NCBI GenBank assembly: GCA_035517615.1
Contig: DATIYM010000011.1
Span: 62,001 to 126,000, forward strand
Direction: 5' to 3'
Length of the DNA stretch: 64,000 bases
Origin: AG25 sp035517615
GTDB taxonomy: Bacteria > Gemmatimonadota > Gemmatimonadetes > Gemmatimonadales > GWC2-71-9
Both the position numbers and the translations under genes were made by a program. Below are positions 7,824 through 16,625 of this stretch, in pieces. Within the stretch, counting starts at the first letter, position 1. Each line of letters starts with the position of its first letter. A model generated the notes under the pieces. The model was not told where the DNA came from, made no database searches, and saw nothing but the letters and a program-made list of their open reading frames with translations.

Positions 7824-10800
7824 TTAGTCCTGTTGGAGTGCGGTGAGCGCGCGGACCAATCCTGACCCGATCGACTCACCACCGGAGCGACGCAGGCGCA
7901 GCGCCAACGGATGGGTACGCCGCACCTCGGCGTCGAATTGAACCGAGTCGAGCGCCGCCGTAAGGGCGGCAAGCCGTGGTTGTGCGGTCCCGCGGAACGC
8001 GAGTCGCGCCTCTTCCCCTTTGATCAAGACTGTCGCGAGCCCAAGCCGGGCGCCGAGCGCACGAAGCTCGTACATCAGGAGCAGGCGCTCGGCTTCGGGC
8101 GGTACCGGCCCGAATCGATCGCGCAACTCATCGCGGATGCCGGCAATTTCGCATGGCTGGTCCGCGCGCGCCAGCCGGCGATACAGATCGAGCTTCGCGG
8201 CGTCGTCGCCGATATAGGCGTCGGGAAGGTACGCCGCCTGATCGAACACCACCTCGGGTGGCTCAGCCGCCACGCGGTCCCCCGGTCCCGCTGGGCCATC
8301 CTTGAGTGCGCGCACCGTGTCATCGAGCCAGCGCAGGTAGGTGTCGATCCCGACCGCGTGCGCGTGGCCCGACTGCGCCGAGCCCAGCAGGTTGCCGGCT
8401 CCGCGGAGTTCGAGATCGCGGACCGCGATGCGATAGCCCGAGCCCAACTCGGTGTGATGCTCGAGCACCATCAGCCGCTCTTCCGCCTGGGTGTCCATGA
8501 GATCGGGCACCAGCAGGTAGCAATAGGCGCGACGATGGCTCCGTCCCACCCTGCCTCGCAGCTGATACAGCTGCGCCAATCCGAGGTGATCGGCGCGGTT
8601 CACGATCATCGTGTTCGCGTTCGGCACGTCGAGGCCGGACTCGACGATCATCGTTGACACGAGAATATCGATTTCCCCGCGCACAAATCGCGACATCACC
8701 TCGTCCAGCTCCCGCTCGTTCTGCTGCCCGTGCGCCACCGCGGTTCGCGCCCGCGGCGGCGCGAGCCTCCGAACACGCTCCGCGATCGAATCGATGGTCT
8801 CCACCAGGTTATGGACGAAGAAAACCTGGCCCCCGCGATCCAGCTCGCGGGCGAGCGCCTCTTCGATCAGCGCATCGTCCCACGGCTCTACGAAAGTGAG
8901 CACGGGCGAGCGGTCCTTCGGCGCCGTTTCGAGCAGCGTCAGATCGCGGAGACCCGCGAGCGACAAGTGCAGCGTCCGGGGAATCGGGGTGGCGGTGAGC
9001 GTCAGCACGTCCACGGCGAGCCGCAGCGCCTTCAAACGCTCCTTGTGCTTCACGCCAAACCGGTGCTCCTCGTCCACGATCAACAGGCCGAGGTCGTGCA
9101 GCTTCACATCCTTCGAAAGCAGGCGATGCGTGCCGATCACGATGTCGACCTCGCCCTTTTCGAGCCGCTCGACGACCCGCTTGGCTTCGGCCGCCTGCCG
9201 GAATCGCGACAGCACTTCGATGCGGACCGGGTAGTCGGCCAAACGCTCGCGGAACGTTCGGCCGTGCTGCTCGGCCAGAATCGTCGTGGGGACGAGAACC
9301 GCGACCTGCTTTCCGGCCTGCACCGTCTTGAACGCGGCGCGCACGGCGATCTCGGTCTTGCCGTATCCCACGTCGCCCACGAGTAGCCGATCCATGGGCC
9401 GGGGACGCTCCATGTCCCGCTTCACTTCGTCGGTCGCGCGGCGCTGGTCCGGCGTGTCTTCATAAAGGAAGGCGGACTCGAGCGCCCGCTGCCACGGGGT
9501 GTCGGGCGGAAACGCAAAACCGGGTGCGAGCTGGCGGCGCGCGTACAAATCGAGCAGCTCGTTCGCCATTTCCCGAATCGCCGCCCTGGTCTTGTCGCGC
9601 TGCCGCTGCCACGCGGTGCCGCCCAGGTGATGCAGCCGCGGCGGCGGCGCATCTCCATCTCCCGCGGAGCGGTAGGGCTCGACCTGATCGAGCCGGTATA
9701 GCGGCACGTTGAGACGGTCGCCCCCTTCATACTCGAGCACCGCCACTTCCAGCTGTCCTTCACCCACCGTGATCGTCTGCAGTCCGCGATAGATCCCGAT
9801 CCCATGCTCGAGATGCACCACGTACTGCCCCACCGAGAGGGGGCGCGCCGCGGCGGTCGGCAGCGCGGCGCGGTAGCGCCGCGGCCGCCTGAGCCGCCTC
9901 GCCCGGCGGAAGATCTCGTGATCGGTAAGCACCCGCAGCGAGGGCAGGACGAATCCCCCATCGAGCGCGCCCACGACGAGCTCGGCACGGCTCGAGTCGA
10001 GCAGCTCTTCGAGCCGCTCGAGCTGGCCTTCGTTGTCGCACAGGATGACCGTGGGAATCTCGCCCAGCACGAGCTGCCGGAGACGCCGCAGATCGCGGTC
10101 GATCGCTTCGGGCGGGAGCACCGGGAATCGCACCGCCGGCGCCGCGCCCTCGAGCCCAAGCCGGGCGAACGCCTCGAGCCGGGAGCGCCACCGGTCCGGG
10201 GCGAGCCACAACTGGTCGCGCGGCACCGGGTCTTCGCCCATGCGGCGCGCGACCTCGAGGTGATGCGCCGCCTCGTCCCACGCCCGCCGCACCTCACCCT
10301 CGAGCGCTGATTCGTGCTCGAGCAGCAGCAACGCGTCGCTCGGCAGCAGCTCGAGCAGCGACGAGCGCTTCGTGTCCGAGTCGGCGCTCCCGGTCTGTGC
10401 ACGGATCGGCAGTACGGTCACCCGCTCGAGCGATTCGCCCGAGCGCTGCGTGTCGAGGTCGAAACTCCGCACCGAGGTGATCTCATCGCCCCACCACTCG
10501 ACGCGCGCGGGATTCGCCATGCCAAAACCGTAGATGTCGATGATCGCGCCGCGAACGCTGAACTGCGCGACCTCCGTGACCGTCGGTACCCGCTCGTAGC
10601 CCATCGTCTCGAGCTGCCGCACGACGTTGGTCAGTGTAACGCTTCCCGCTTCCCCCTTCCCGCTTCCTGGCTGAAGCACCACCCGCCGGGCCGCGAGCGC
10701 CGTCGGAACCTCGGTTAGTTCCGCCGTCGCGCGCACCGGTGCGACAAGCACGCGGATCGAGCCCTGGAGCAGGGCCTCGATCGTCTCGACCCGCTCTCCC

Positions 10801-11099
10801 GCGATCTCGACGTGCGGCTCCTCGGCTCCGAGTCCCTCGCGCTGGGGATACAGCGCCGCGAGTGATCCCATGAGCATCTGAAGATCCGCCATCCATCGCT
10901 CCGCGTCGTTGGCGGTCGGCGGGACGACGAGGAAAACGCGATGCGGGAAGCGCCGGGCCAGCGTGGCGAGCAGGACCGGGCCGCTCGATCCGGGCAAACC
11001 CGCGACGGACAGGCGCCCTCGCACGCCCGGCAGGGTGTCCGCGAGCGCCCGGGCATCGGACAGCTGGTCGAAGCGATCGAGCAGAAAGTCGAGTGCCAT
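7824..11099 (-). CDS. mfd: Transcription-repair coupling factor
   Basis: 1091 residues from the chosen ATG. Mfd displaces RNA polymerase stalled at DNA lesions and recruits UvrA. Order: UvrB-like N-terminal modules (about 10-350), RNA-polymerase-interacting CarD-like domain (about 440-530: GQYVVHLEHGIGIYRGL), SF2 translocase motor with Walker A GDVGYGKTE, DEEHRFGVKHKERLK and LTATPIPRTLHLSL, then the TRCF C-terminal domain. A longer upstream start (11165) adds unrelated residues; the ATG at 11099 overlaps the preceding stop by one base (TGATG) and begins the homologous region (MALDFLLDRF). At about residue 150 a non-conserved insert (PGSGKGEAGS) is encoded by a short copy of the heptanucleotide repeat found at 26510-26670. 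uvrA of the same pathway is at 41254. Confidence 0.97.
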   Translation of the reverse strand: MALDFLLDRFDQLSDARALADTLPGVRGRLSVAGLPGSSGPVLLATLARRFPHRVFLVVPPTANDAERWMADLQMLMGSLAALYPQREGLGAEEPHVEIAGERVETIEALLQGSIRVLVAPVRATAELTEVPTALAARRVVLQPGSGKGEAGSVTLTNVVRQLETMGYERVPTVTEVAQFSVRGAIIDIYGFGMANPARVEWWGDEITSVRSFDLDTQRSGESLERVTVLPIRAQTGSADSDTKRSSLLELLPSDALLLLEHESALEGEVRRAWDEAAHHLEVARRMGEDPVPRDQLWLAPDRWRSRLEAFARLGLEGAAPAVRFPVLPPEAIDRDLRRLRQLVLGEIPTVILCDNEGQLERLEELLDSSRAELVVGALDGGFVLPSLRVLTDHEIFRRARRLRRPRRYRAALPTAAARPLSVGQYVVHLEHGIGIYRGLQTITVGEGQLEVAVLEYEGGDRLNVPLYRLDQVEPYRSAGDGDAPPPRLHHLGGTAWQRQRDKTRAAIREMANELLDLYARRQLAPGFAFPPDTPWQRALESAFLYEDTPDQRRATDEVKRDMERPRPMDRLLVGDVGYGKTEIAVRAAFKTVQAGKQVAVLVPTTILAEQHGRTFRERLADYPVRIEVLSRFRQAAEAKRVVERLEKGEVDIVIGTHRLLSKDVKLHDLGLLIVDEEHRFGVKHKERLKALRLAVDVLTLTATPIPRTLHLSLAGLRDLTLLETAPKDRSPVLTFVEPWDDALIEEALARELDRGGQVFFVHNLVETIDSIAERVRRLAPPRARTAVAHGQQNERELDEVMSRFVRGEIDILVSTMIVESGLDVPNANTMIVNRADHLGLAQLYQLRGRVGRSHRRAYCYLLVPDLMDTQAEERLMVLEHHTELGSGYRIAVRDLELRGAGNLLGSAQSGHAHAVGIDTYLRWLDDTVRALKDGPAGPGDRVAAEPPEVVFDQAAYLPDAYIGDDAAKLDLYRRLARADQPCEIAGIRDELRDRFGPVPPEAERLLLMYELRALGARLGLATVLIKGEEARLAFRGTAQPRLAALTAALDSVQFDAEVRRTHPLALRLRRSGGESIGSGLVRALTALQQD
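10641..10668 (-). repeat. Short copy of the GCGGGAA heptamer repeat inside mfd
   Basis: Read on the minus strand this stretch is composed of heptamers GCGGGAA, GGGGGAA, GCGGGAA followed by GC, matching units 19-21 and the next two bases of the array at 26510-26670 (including the unusual GGGGGAA unit). It is translated in frame as SGKGEAGS, in a stretch of Mfd where no conserved family residue is expected. Confidence 0.8.
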
Positions 11100-12838
11100 C
11101 AGCGGAGCACCGTCGCGACGCCGAACTCCACAATGGCGACGGCGAGCGCGAGGCCGAGCAGCCACCCGCTCACGTCCGTCCGACGCGATCCGGTAAACCG
11201 ATCGGCGAGAAAGTGACGCTCGTCGAGCGGCGGTGCCCCAAGCGTCTCTTCCACCTGACCCGGCGTGGCGGGCTCGAGATCCGATTCCCGTGGATCCGGG
11301 CCGTACACGGTGACGCCGAGCGTGTCGGACCCGCGCGTGCGAAATTCGACGCGCACGGATCCTTCCGCGAACGCGATCGCGGCTTCACCACGCGCCACGT
11401 GATTGATCAGCGCATCTACGAACGGCACGAACACCGACGCCGTGGGCAGCGTAGTCCACGCGCTATCGAGCCGGCTCCCGAGAATGATCGTGCTGCTGTC
11501 CCGCACGAGCCACGGCTCGCCGTTCACAGTCGCGAGCACCATGCTGTCGGACGAGACCGAGCCGGTCCGCGCGTCGATACGCTCCAGTCGGTACCGTTGC
11601 CGAACCGGGATGCTATCGAGCAGCGACAGCTCCGAACGACCCTCGATGAGTCCTGGCGTGGCGGGTCCCGCGAAGCGCCACGCGCTGCCCCGCAGAAGGA
11701 GCGCGCGATTGGTTTCGCCCAGCATCGCCCGATCGCCTGGCGGGATCAGGATCGTGTGGGATGGGCTCCGCCCGCCCTCCATCCGGTCCCCGAACGAGAC
11801 GTCCGGGGCGGGCCCCGCGTCGTTCGCTCGTTTCCCCTCGTGGAGCACGGCGATGGCCGCCGTGACGAAGGGGCCCGGATCTCCGGAGAGACGCACGCGG
11901 GCGGCCGGCGCATCGTGCCACGCAAACAGACGCCGATCATCGTCACGCAGCTCGTCCGGGTCGAGCGCCGCCTCCCCCACCCACCAGCCGTCGCCGAGCG
12001 ACGGCAGCGTGGCGGTCACGGCGGTTCCCGGCGCACCGAGCCCACGCGCAACCACTTGGGAGCCGACGCGGACGGTGACCGCGCCGGGCGGTGTCCCGGC
12101 GGTCCCGACGATCGGAACTGTTGCGACCCCATTCGCCACCTGGACGACACCGATCCCGCGGTTGGCCGGCGGCTTGGCAGCGGGCGCGAGAATGAGCACG
12201 CGCACGTGGGGCGTCTGGACGACACGCCCCGAGCCGAACGCCGAGCGCTGGAGATCGCTCACCACATGGACTTCATGGGCCGGCAGCGGGTCGGCATCGA
12301 CCACGTGAACCGCCCGGGCTACCGCGTCGCCGAGATCCAATCGCCTGGGAAGCACCCTCGTGCTGTCGAGGATCGCGAGCAGCGTTTCGCGGGTCCCGCG
12401 ACGTACCACGCCATCGGCCATGACGAGCCACAGATGATCGTCCGCGCCCGTCGCCGCGATCGAGCCACGGGCTGCCGCGCGCAGCCGCTCGACCAGTGGC
12501 CGCCCGTCCACCATCACTCCCGAGGAGGGCGAGTTGTCGAGTACCACCGCGAGCGCGGTCGGTTCGTGTTCTGCGCCGCCCGCCGCACCCCGCGCGCGCA
12601 CGGGGAGGATCGGCCGGGCGGCCGCGAGCACCACCAGCACCAGCAGCGCAGTGCGCAGTAAGAGAAGCAGCAGGTGCCGCAGGCGAACGCGCCGGGCACT
12701 CTGGCGCTCGGCTTCACTCAGATACCGGAGCGCGGGGAACTCCGCCTCGGGCGGGTGCTGCCGTTCGAGCAAGTGCAACAGCGCTGGAATGGCCGCGAGT
12801 GCGAGACCCGCGAGCAGCAGCGGGTGAAGGAATATCAA
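11099..12838 (-). CDS. BatA-like membrane protein (N-terminal two-TM and vWA-like domain)
   Basis: 580 residues. It starts with the hallmark of the BatA/aerotolerance membrane-protein family: LIFLHPLLLAGLALAAIPAL, then LLHLLERQHP, an Arg-rich link and a second helix (HLLLLLLRTALLVLVVLAAA). A vWA-like region follows (ALAVVLDNSPSSGVM; the MIDAS is only partly kept) and a long periplasmic-type segment, ending in a last hydrophobic helix (LLGLALAVAIVEFGVATVL). The start is TTG, overlapping the DUF58 stop by 4 bases (TTGA); the longer ATG frame to 12925 adds unrelated Arg/His-rich residues. Bat proteins usually sit with MoxR AAA ATPases and vWA genes; only the DUF58 partner is here. Biochemical role unknown. 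Confidence 0.85.
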   Translation of the reverse strand: MIFLHPLLLAGLALAAIPALLHLLERQHPPEAEFPALRYLSEAERQSARRVRLRHLLLLLLRTALLVLVVLAAARPILPVRARGAAGGAEHEPTALAVVLDNSPSSGVMVDGRPLVERLRAAARGSIAATGADDHLWLVMADGVVRRGTRETLLAILDSTRVLPRRLDLGDAVARAVHVVDADPLPAHEVHVVSDLQRSAFGSGRVVQTPHVRVLILAPAAKPPANRGIGVVQVANGVATVPIVGTAGTPPGAVTVRVGSQVVARGLGAPGTAVTATLPSLGDGWWVGEAALDPDELRDDDRRLFAWHDAPAARVRLSGDPGPFVTAAIAVLHEGKRANDAGPAPDVSFGDRMEGGRSPSHTILIPPGDRAMLGETNRALLLRGSAWRFAGPATPGLIEGRSELSLLDSIPVRQRYRLERIDARTGSVSSDSMVLATVNGEPWLVRDSSTIILGSRLDSAWTTLPTASVFVPFVDALINHVARGEAAIAFAEGSVRVEFRTRGSDTLGVTVYGPDPRESDLEPATPGQVEETLGAPPLDERHFLADRFTGSRRTDVSGWLLGLALAVAIVEFGVATVLR

Positions 12839-13716
12839 GCGAGCAAACGCAGCGCGAGGCCGAACGGGAAGTCGGTGCGCACCGTGTGATACACGATTCC
12901 GTGGCGCCGGCATGCCGTGCGCCACGCCGCCACTTCCCGCGCGACCGTCTGCGCGTATGCCCCGGCGAGCTCGCGGGGACGTACCACCACGCTCGCGCTC
13001 GACTCCGAATCGCGGAACCGGACTTCGGGCGGGCCCGCGAGCTCCACCTCAGCCGGATCCATGATATGCAGCACGATGATGTGATGCCCGCGGTGGCGCA
13101 GATAGCGAAGCGCCGTCAGCGCAAGGTCGCGATCGAACAACAGATCGGAGACGAGCACCACCAGTCCGCGACGGGAGATGAGCGACGTCACCTGCTGCAG
13201 CGCCACGTCCGCGGCCGTGCCCCGTCCGTCGGGCGTATCGAGGAGGCCGCGCACGATTCGGGTCCACTGGCCGGACTTGACCCGCGCGGGGACCATCTGC
13301 CGCACGGCCTCGTCGAACGTGATGAGACCAGTGGCGTCCCGTTGACGCAGCAGAATCAGCGCGAGCGCCGCCACCAGCCGGTCCGCGTAGGCGCGTTTCG
13401 TAATCCGCAGCGGGCTCCCGCTCCATGCCATCGAGCGGCTCACGTCGAGCAGAATCATCGCGCGGAGATTCGTTTCCTCCTGGAATTGTTTGATGAATAA
13501 TCGATCGGCGCGCGCGAGAATCTTCCAATCGAGATAGCGCAGCTCGTCGCCGGACTGATAGGAGCGGTGCTCCGTGAATTCCACCGAAAAACCGCGAAAC
13601 GGCGAGCGGTGCAGGCCGCTGAGAAACCCTTCGACGACTTCCTGGGCGATGATTTCGATGCCCCCCAGTCGAGCGACCTCGGAGGGGTCGAGCAGATCAA
13701 GACGGGAGACTGGCAT
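12835..13716 (-). CDS. DUF58 domain protein (MoxR-associated, vWA fold)
   Basis: 293 residues. Typical DUF58 features: RGFSVEFTEHRSYQSGDELR, YLDWKILARADRLFIKQF, then a vWA-type segment MILLDVSRSMAW carrying the MIDAS DxSxS motif. Proteins of this family are encoded with MoxR ATPases and Bat proteins and are thought to help assemble or protect envelope or metal-dependent complexes; the exact role is unsettled. No MoxR gene is visible in the window. This is the first gene of a minus-strand run through pdxA, so its 137-bp upstream spacer probably holds the promoter. Confidence 0.9.
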   Translation of the reverse strand: MPVSRLDLLDPSEVARLGGIEIIAQEVVEGFLSGLHRSPFRGFSVEFTEHRSYQSGDELRYLDWKILARADRLFIKQFQEETNLRAMILLDVSRSMAWSGSPLRITKRAYADRLVAALALILLRQRDATGLITFDEAVRQMVPARVKSGQWTRIVRGLLDTPDGRGTAADVALQQVTSLISRRGLVVLVSDLLFDRDLALTALRYLRHRGHHIIVLHIMDPAEVELAGPPEVRFRDSESSASVVVRPRELAGAYAQTVAREVAAWRTACRRHGIVYHTVRTDFPFGLALRLLA

Positions 13717-13853
13717 CGGTCATTTGTCCACTGTAGAGGACAGCACAGGTTCAGATCGCGGCGGACCAAATCGTAACATATTGTAATTTAATCAGTTCCA
13801 GAGCAAACGGGATGGCACATGACCTGCTTACACGCGTGGCCCTAGGAGGGCCC
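13717..13853. promoter_or_regulatory. Divergent intergenic region between DUF58 operon and DUF4384 gene
   Basis: The AT-rich core at about 13770-13793 (AACATATTGTAATTTAAT) stands out from GC-rich surroundings and lies between two divergent transcripts, so it is the likely site of promoters for both. On the plus side a strong Shine-Dalgarno (AGGAGGG, 13844-13850) stands 3 bp before the ATG at 13854. I cannot assign a confident -35/-10 pair. Confidence 0.5.
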
Positions 13854-15071
13854 ATGTTCACATCCATCGTAATGCTCAGTCTGGGACTGGCGGCGGCCGA
13901 TGCTCGCGGCCCGTCCCCCACTGCTGCGCCCGATCGCCCACGCGTGCAGGTGTGGACCAATCAGGGCGACGATCCTTATACCGCCGGACAGGGAGTGCGG
14001 GTCTCATTCCAAACCGACCGGGACGCGTATGTGACGCTGTTCCGCGTCGACACCGATGGCCGGGTCCGCGTGCTGTTTCCGCGCCGGCCGTGGGAAGACA
14101 ATTTTGCCCGCGGGGGCCGAGTGTATGACGTGCCGGGCTACGGCACGGATGGCGCGTTCGACGTCGACGATTATCCGGGTGTCGGGTACGTCTTTGGCGT
14201 CGCGTCAGCCGATCCGTACGACTACGCCGCGATCGAAACGGCCGAGCACTGGGACTACCGCTTGATTGCTGAGGACGGCCGGGTCCGGGGCGACCCGTAT
14301 GTGGCACTGACCGATTTGGCGCAGCGGCTCGTGCCCGATGGGTATACGGATTGGGACTACGACGTCGTGCCGTACTACGTGCAGCAACACTATCAGTATC
14401 CGCGGTTCCTCTGCTACGACTGCCACGCGTATGCGACGTACACGCAATGGAATCCGTACGCCGCCTCCTGCGTGCGGTTTCGCATCGTGATGTACGACGA
14501 TCCGTACTACTATCCGTATCGGTACTACGGGGGCCGGCGGGTCGTGTTCACGCGTCCCTATCGCCCTGAGCCGCGCTTCATCTTCAAGGATCGTGTGGGC
14601 AGTCAGGCGTTCTTCACGCGCGCGGGTGACCGGCCCGTGAATCCCGATCTGCGCCGTGACGTCGATGTCCGGAGTCGCTACTCTGGGCACCCCGTCGCGG
14701 TCCCAAATCCCGAAGTGCTGCGGCAGCGCGGCGGGTACGAGTACGATCGCGATCGCGCGGTGCAGCAGGACCGGCGCGCGGTTCCAGAAAATGCGGATCG
14801 CGGCAACCGCGGCGATGCGCGCGCCCCGGCGAATCAGCCCCGCGCGGAGCGCCGGCCGGACGAGAGCAGTCGTTCCGATCATCCGAACAACGCGGATCGT
14901 ACTCGGTCGAGTGCTCCTCCCGCGGCCGCACCGCGGCCAGAGGCGCGGCGGCAACCGGAGCAGCACTCGGAACCACGCGGGCAATCAGGCGACAAGAATT
15001 CTCGGAAGTCGGACGATTCGCACAAGTCGAACGATCATCGCGAGCCTGAGCTGCACCGCCGCCGTTCCTGA
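13854..15071 (+). CDS. Secreted DUF4384-domain protein with Tyr-rich and charged tail
   Basis: 405 residues. The start at 13854 is set by an AGGAGGG ribosome-binding site; an upstream ATG at 13812 lacks one. A signal peptide (MFTSIVMLSLGLAAADARG) precedes a DUF4384-like domain at about 25-165: VQVWTNQGDDPYTAGQGVRV, FQTDRDAYVTLFRVDTDGRV and RVLFP. A Tyr/Asp-rich segment follows (about 175-245, including a CYDCHAY motif and DDPYYYPYRYYGG), then a low-complexity tail (about 270-405) rich in Arg, Asp, Asn, Ser and Pro. DUF4384 is a beta-sandwich found in many envelope proteins; no enzymatic residues are recognised. The disordered tail suggests interaction with wall or surface polymer. Confidence 0.8.
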   Translation: MFTSIVMLSLGLAAADARGPSPTAAPDRPRVQVWTNQGDDPYTAGQGVRVSFQTDRDAYVTLFRVDTDGRVRVLFPRRPWEDNFARGGRVYDVPGYGTDGAFDVDDYPGVGYVFGVASADPYDYAAIETAEHWDYRLIAEDGRVRGDPYVALTDLAQRLVPDGYTDWDYDVVPYYVQQHYQYPRFLCYDCHAYATYTQWNPYAASCVRFRIVMYDDPYYYPYRYYGGRRVVFTRPYRPEPRFIFKDRVGSQAFFTRAGDRPVNPDLRRDVDVRSRYSGHPVAVPNPEVLRQRGGYEYDRDRAVQQDRRAVPENADRGNRGDARAPANQPRAERRPDESSRSDHPNNADRTRSSAPPAAAPRPEARRQPEQHSEPRGQSGDKNSRKSDDSHKSNDHREPELHRRRS

Positions 15072-15087
15072 ATAACTGCTGCCGTTA

Positions 15088-15126
15088 CGCCCGGTCGCGA
15101 CCTCCTCCCCCGCGGCCGGGCGCTTT
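15088..15126 (+). terminator. Rho-independent-like terminator
   Basis: CGCCCGGTCGCG (15088-15099) pairs with CGCGGCCGGGCG (15111-15122) over 12 positions with one G-T wobble, around an 11-base loop, and is followed by CTTTAT. It lies just after the DUF4384 stop and before the M28 gene. Confidence 0.65.
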
Positions 15127-15158
15127 ATGTTCTCCTCGTCTCTCTCCCAGGTCTCACG

Positions 15159-16625
15159 GTGAAGCCGCTCTTTGCACTCGCCCTGGTGGTGCAGTTCTCA
15201 AATCGCACGTCCGTTCCATCCCAGGCGGCGAGCGTGGTCAGTCCGACCACGATCAAGAATGAGATCGGCATCATCGCCGATGACTCGATGCGAGGTCGGG
15301 ACACGCCGAGTCCCGAGCTCGATCGGGTCGCGGCCTGGGTGGCAGCACAGTTCGGGAGTCTCGGGCTCCGGCCCGGCGGGGAGGGCGGCACGTATTTCCA
15401 GCGCTATTCCCTCGTCCGGCGCGGCTTCGATCCTGAACACACCGAGCTCGTGGCGCAGCGTGAAGGCGTCACATGCGGCTCGGCGGCGGGAGCCGACCTG
15501 GTGTTCTGGCGGGTCGGCCTGACGCAGGGAACGATCGCTGGTCCCGTGCTCGCACGCTCCGCCAGCGCGGCGTGGGGTGGTTGGCTCATCGAGCATGCTC
15601 CTGCAAACGCGAGCGGCATTCATGAAATCGTGCGCCGCGCGAACGCCCGCCGCGCGGCGGGTGTTCTGCTCGTGGCGGATCAACCGCCGACGCGCGAGAC
15701 ATCGGAACTAGACCGTTCCACACCCTGGCAGGTCGATCAGCCCGAGGCCGAGCCAGAGATGCCGGATCTGCGCTACCCCACGATCGTCCTCGTCAGCACC
15801 CAAACCGCGGCGCGACTGCTGTGTAATAGCGGCGCCGAGCAGGCCTTTGAGATCGGGGAAGCCGCGCAGGGCCTCGCGCTGACGCTGCGAATGCGGCAGC
15901 GCGTCGTGGCGAGGACCACCGCTCCGAACGTGATTGGCGTGCTCCAGGGCAGCGACTCGGGGTTGGCACAGCAGTACGTGTTCGTGACGGCGCACATGGA
16001 CCACATCGGCGTCGCGTCCGCCTCGAACGCCGCCTGTCGGGCCCAGGGGCGCGACTCGATCTGTAACGGCGCCGACGATGACGCGTCAGGGACCGTCGCG
16101 GTCGTGGAGGCGGCTCGCGCGTTCTCCAGGCTCGAGCCGCGACCGCGCCGGTCTGTCGTGTTCATGACGGTAAGCGGAGAAGAAAAAGGATTGTGGGGCA
16201 GCGATTATTTCACCGCGCACCCGACGATTCCGCTCGAGGGGGTGGTCGCCGATCTCAATCTCGACATGGTCGGACGCAACTGGACCGATACGATCGCCGT
16301 GATCGGCATCGAGCGCTCGACGTTGGGCCCGCTGGTCGAGCAGGTTGCCGCCGCGCACCCGGAGCTGCGCATGCGGCCGATCCGCGATCCCTGGCCGGAA
16401 GAGGATTTTTATCACCGTTCGGACCACTACAATTTCGCCCGTCGCGGAGTCCCCATCCTGTTCTTCTTCAACGGCACCCATCCCGACTACCACCAGGTCT
16501 CGGACGAGGTGGCGAAGATCAACGGAGAAAAGGAATCGCGAATTGTGAAACTGGTGTTCTATCTCGGGCTCGAGGTCGCGAATGCGGACGGACGACCCCA
16601 GTGGACCGGGGCGGGAAGCCGTTAG
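15159..16625 (+). CDS. Secreted M28-family zinc peptidase
   Basis: 488 residues, GTG start with a short signal-like N-terminus (KPLFALALVVQF). Residues ~20-90 form the N-terminal part, followed by a PA-domain-like insert (about 110-250). The M28 catalytic part (about 260-475) has two-zinc ligands in order: TAHMDHIGV (His), NGADDDASGTVAVVEAA (bridging Asp), TVSGEEKGLWGS (general base Glu and ligand Glu), LNLDMVGRN (Asp) and FNGTHPDYHQVSDE (final His). It is therefore likely an active aminopeptidase or carboxypeptidase acting outside the cytoplasm; specificity cannot be read. The end overlaps the rho stop on the other strand by 4 bp. Confidence 0.9.
   Translation: MKPLFALALVVQFSNRTSVPSQAASVVSPTTIKNEIGIIADDSMRGRDTPSPELDRVAAWVAAQFGSLGLRPGGEGGTYFQRYSLVRRGFDPEHTELVAQREGVTCGSAAGADLVFWRVGLTQGTIAGPVLARSASAAWGGWLIEHAPANASGIHEIVRRANARRAAGVLLVADQPPTRETSELDRSTPWQVDQPEAEPEMPDLRYPTIVLVSTQTAARLLCNSGAEQAFEIGEAAQGLALTLRMRQRVVARTTAPNVIGVLQGSDSGLAQQYVFVTAHMDHIGVASASNAACRAQGRDSICNGADDDASGTVAVVEAARAFSRLEPRPRRSVVFMTVSGEEKGLWGSDYFTAHPTIPLEGVVADLNLDMVGRNWTDTIAVIGIERSTLGPLVEQVAAAHPELRMRPIRDPWPEEDFYHRSDHYNFARRGVPILFFFNGTHPDYHQVSDEVAKINGEKESRIVKLVFYLGLEVANADGRPQWTGAGSR

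Noticed and set aside
11093..12661. 522-codon plus-strand frame opposite the BatA-like gene
   Set aside because: His/Arg/Pro-rich composition typical of an antisense shadow in high-GC DNA.
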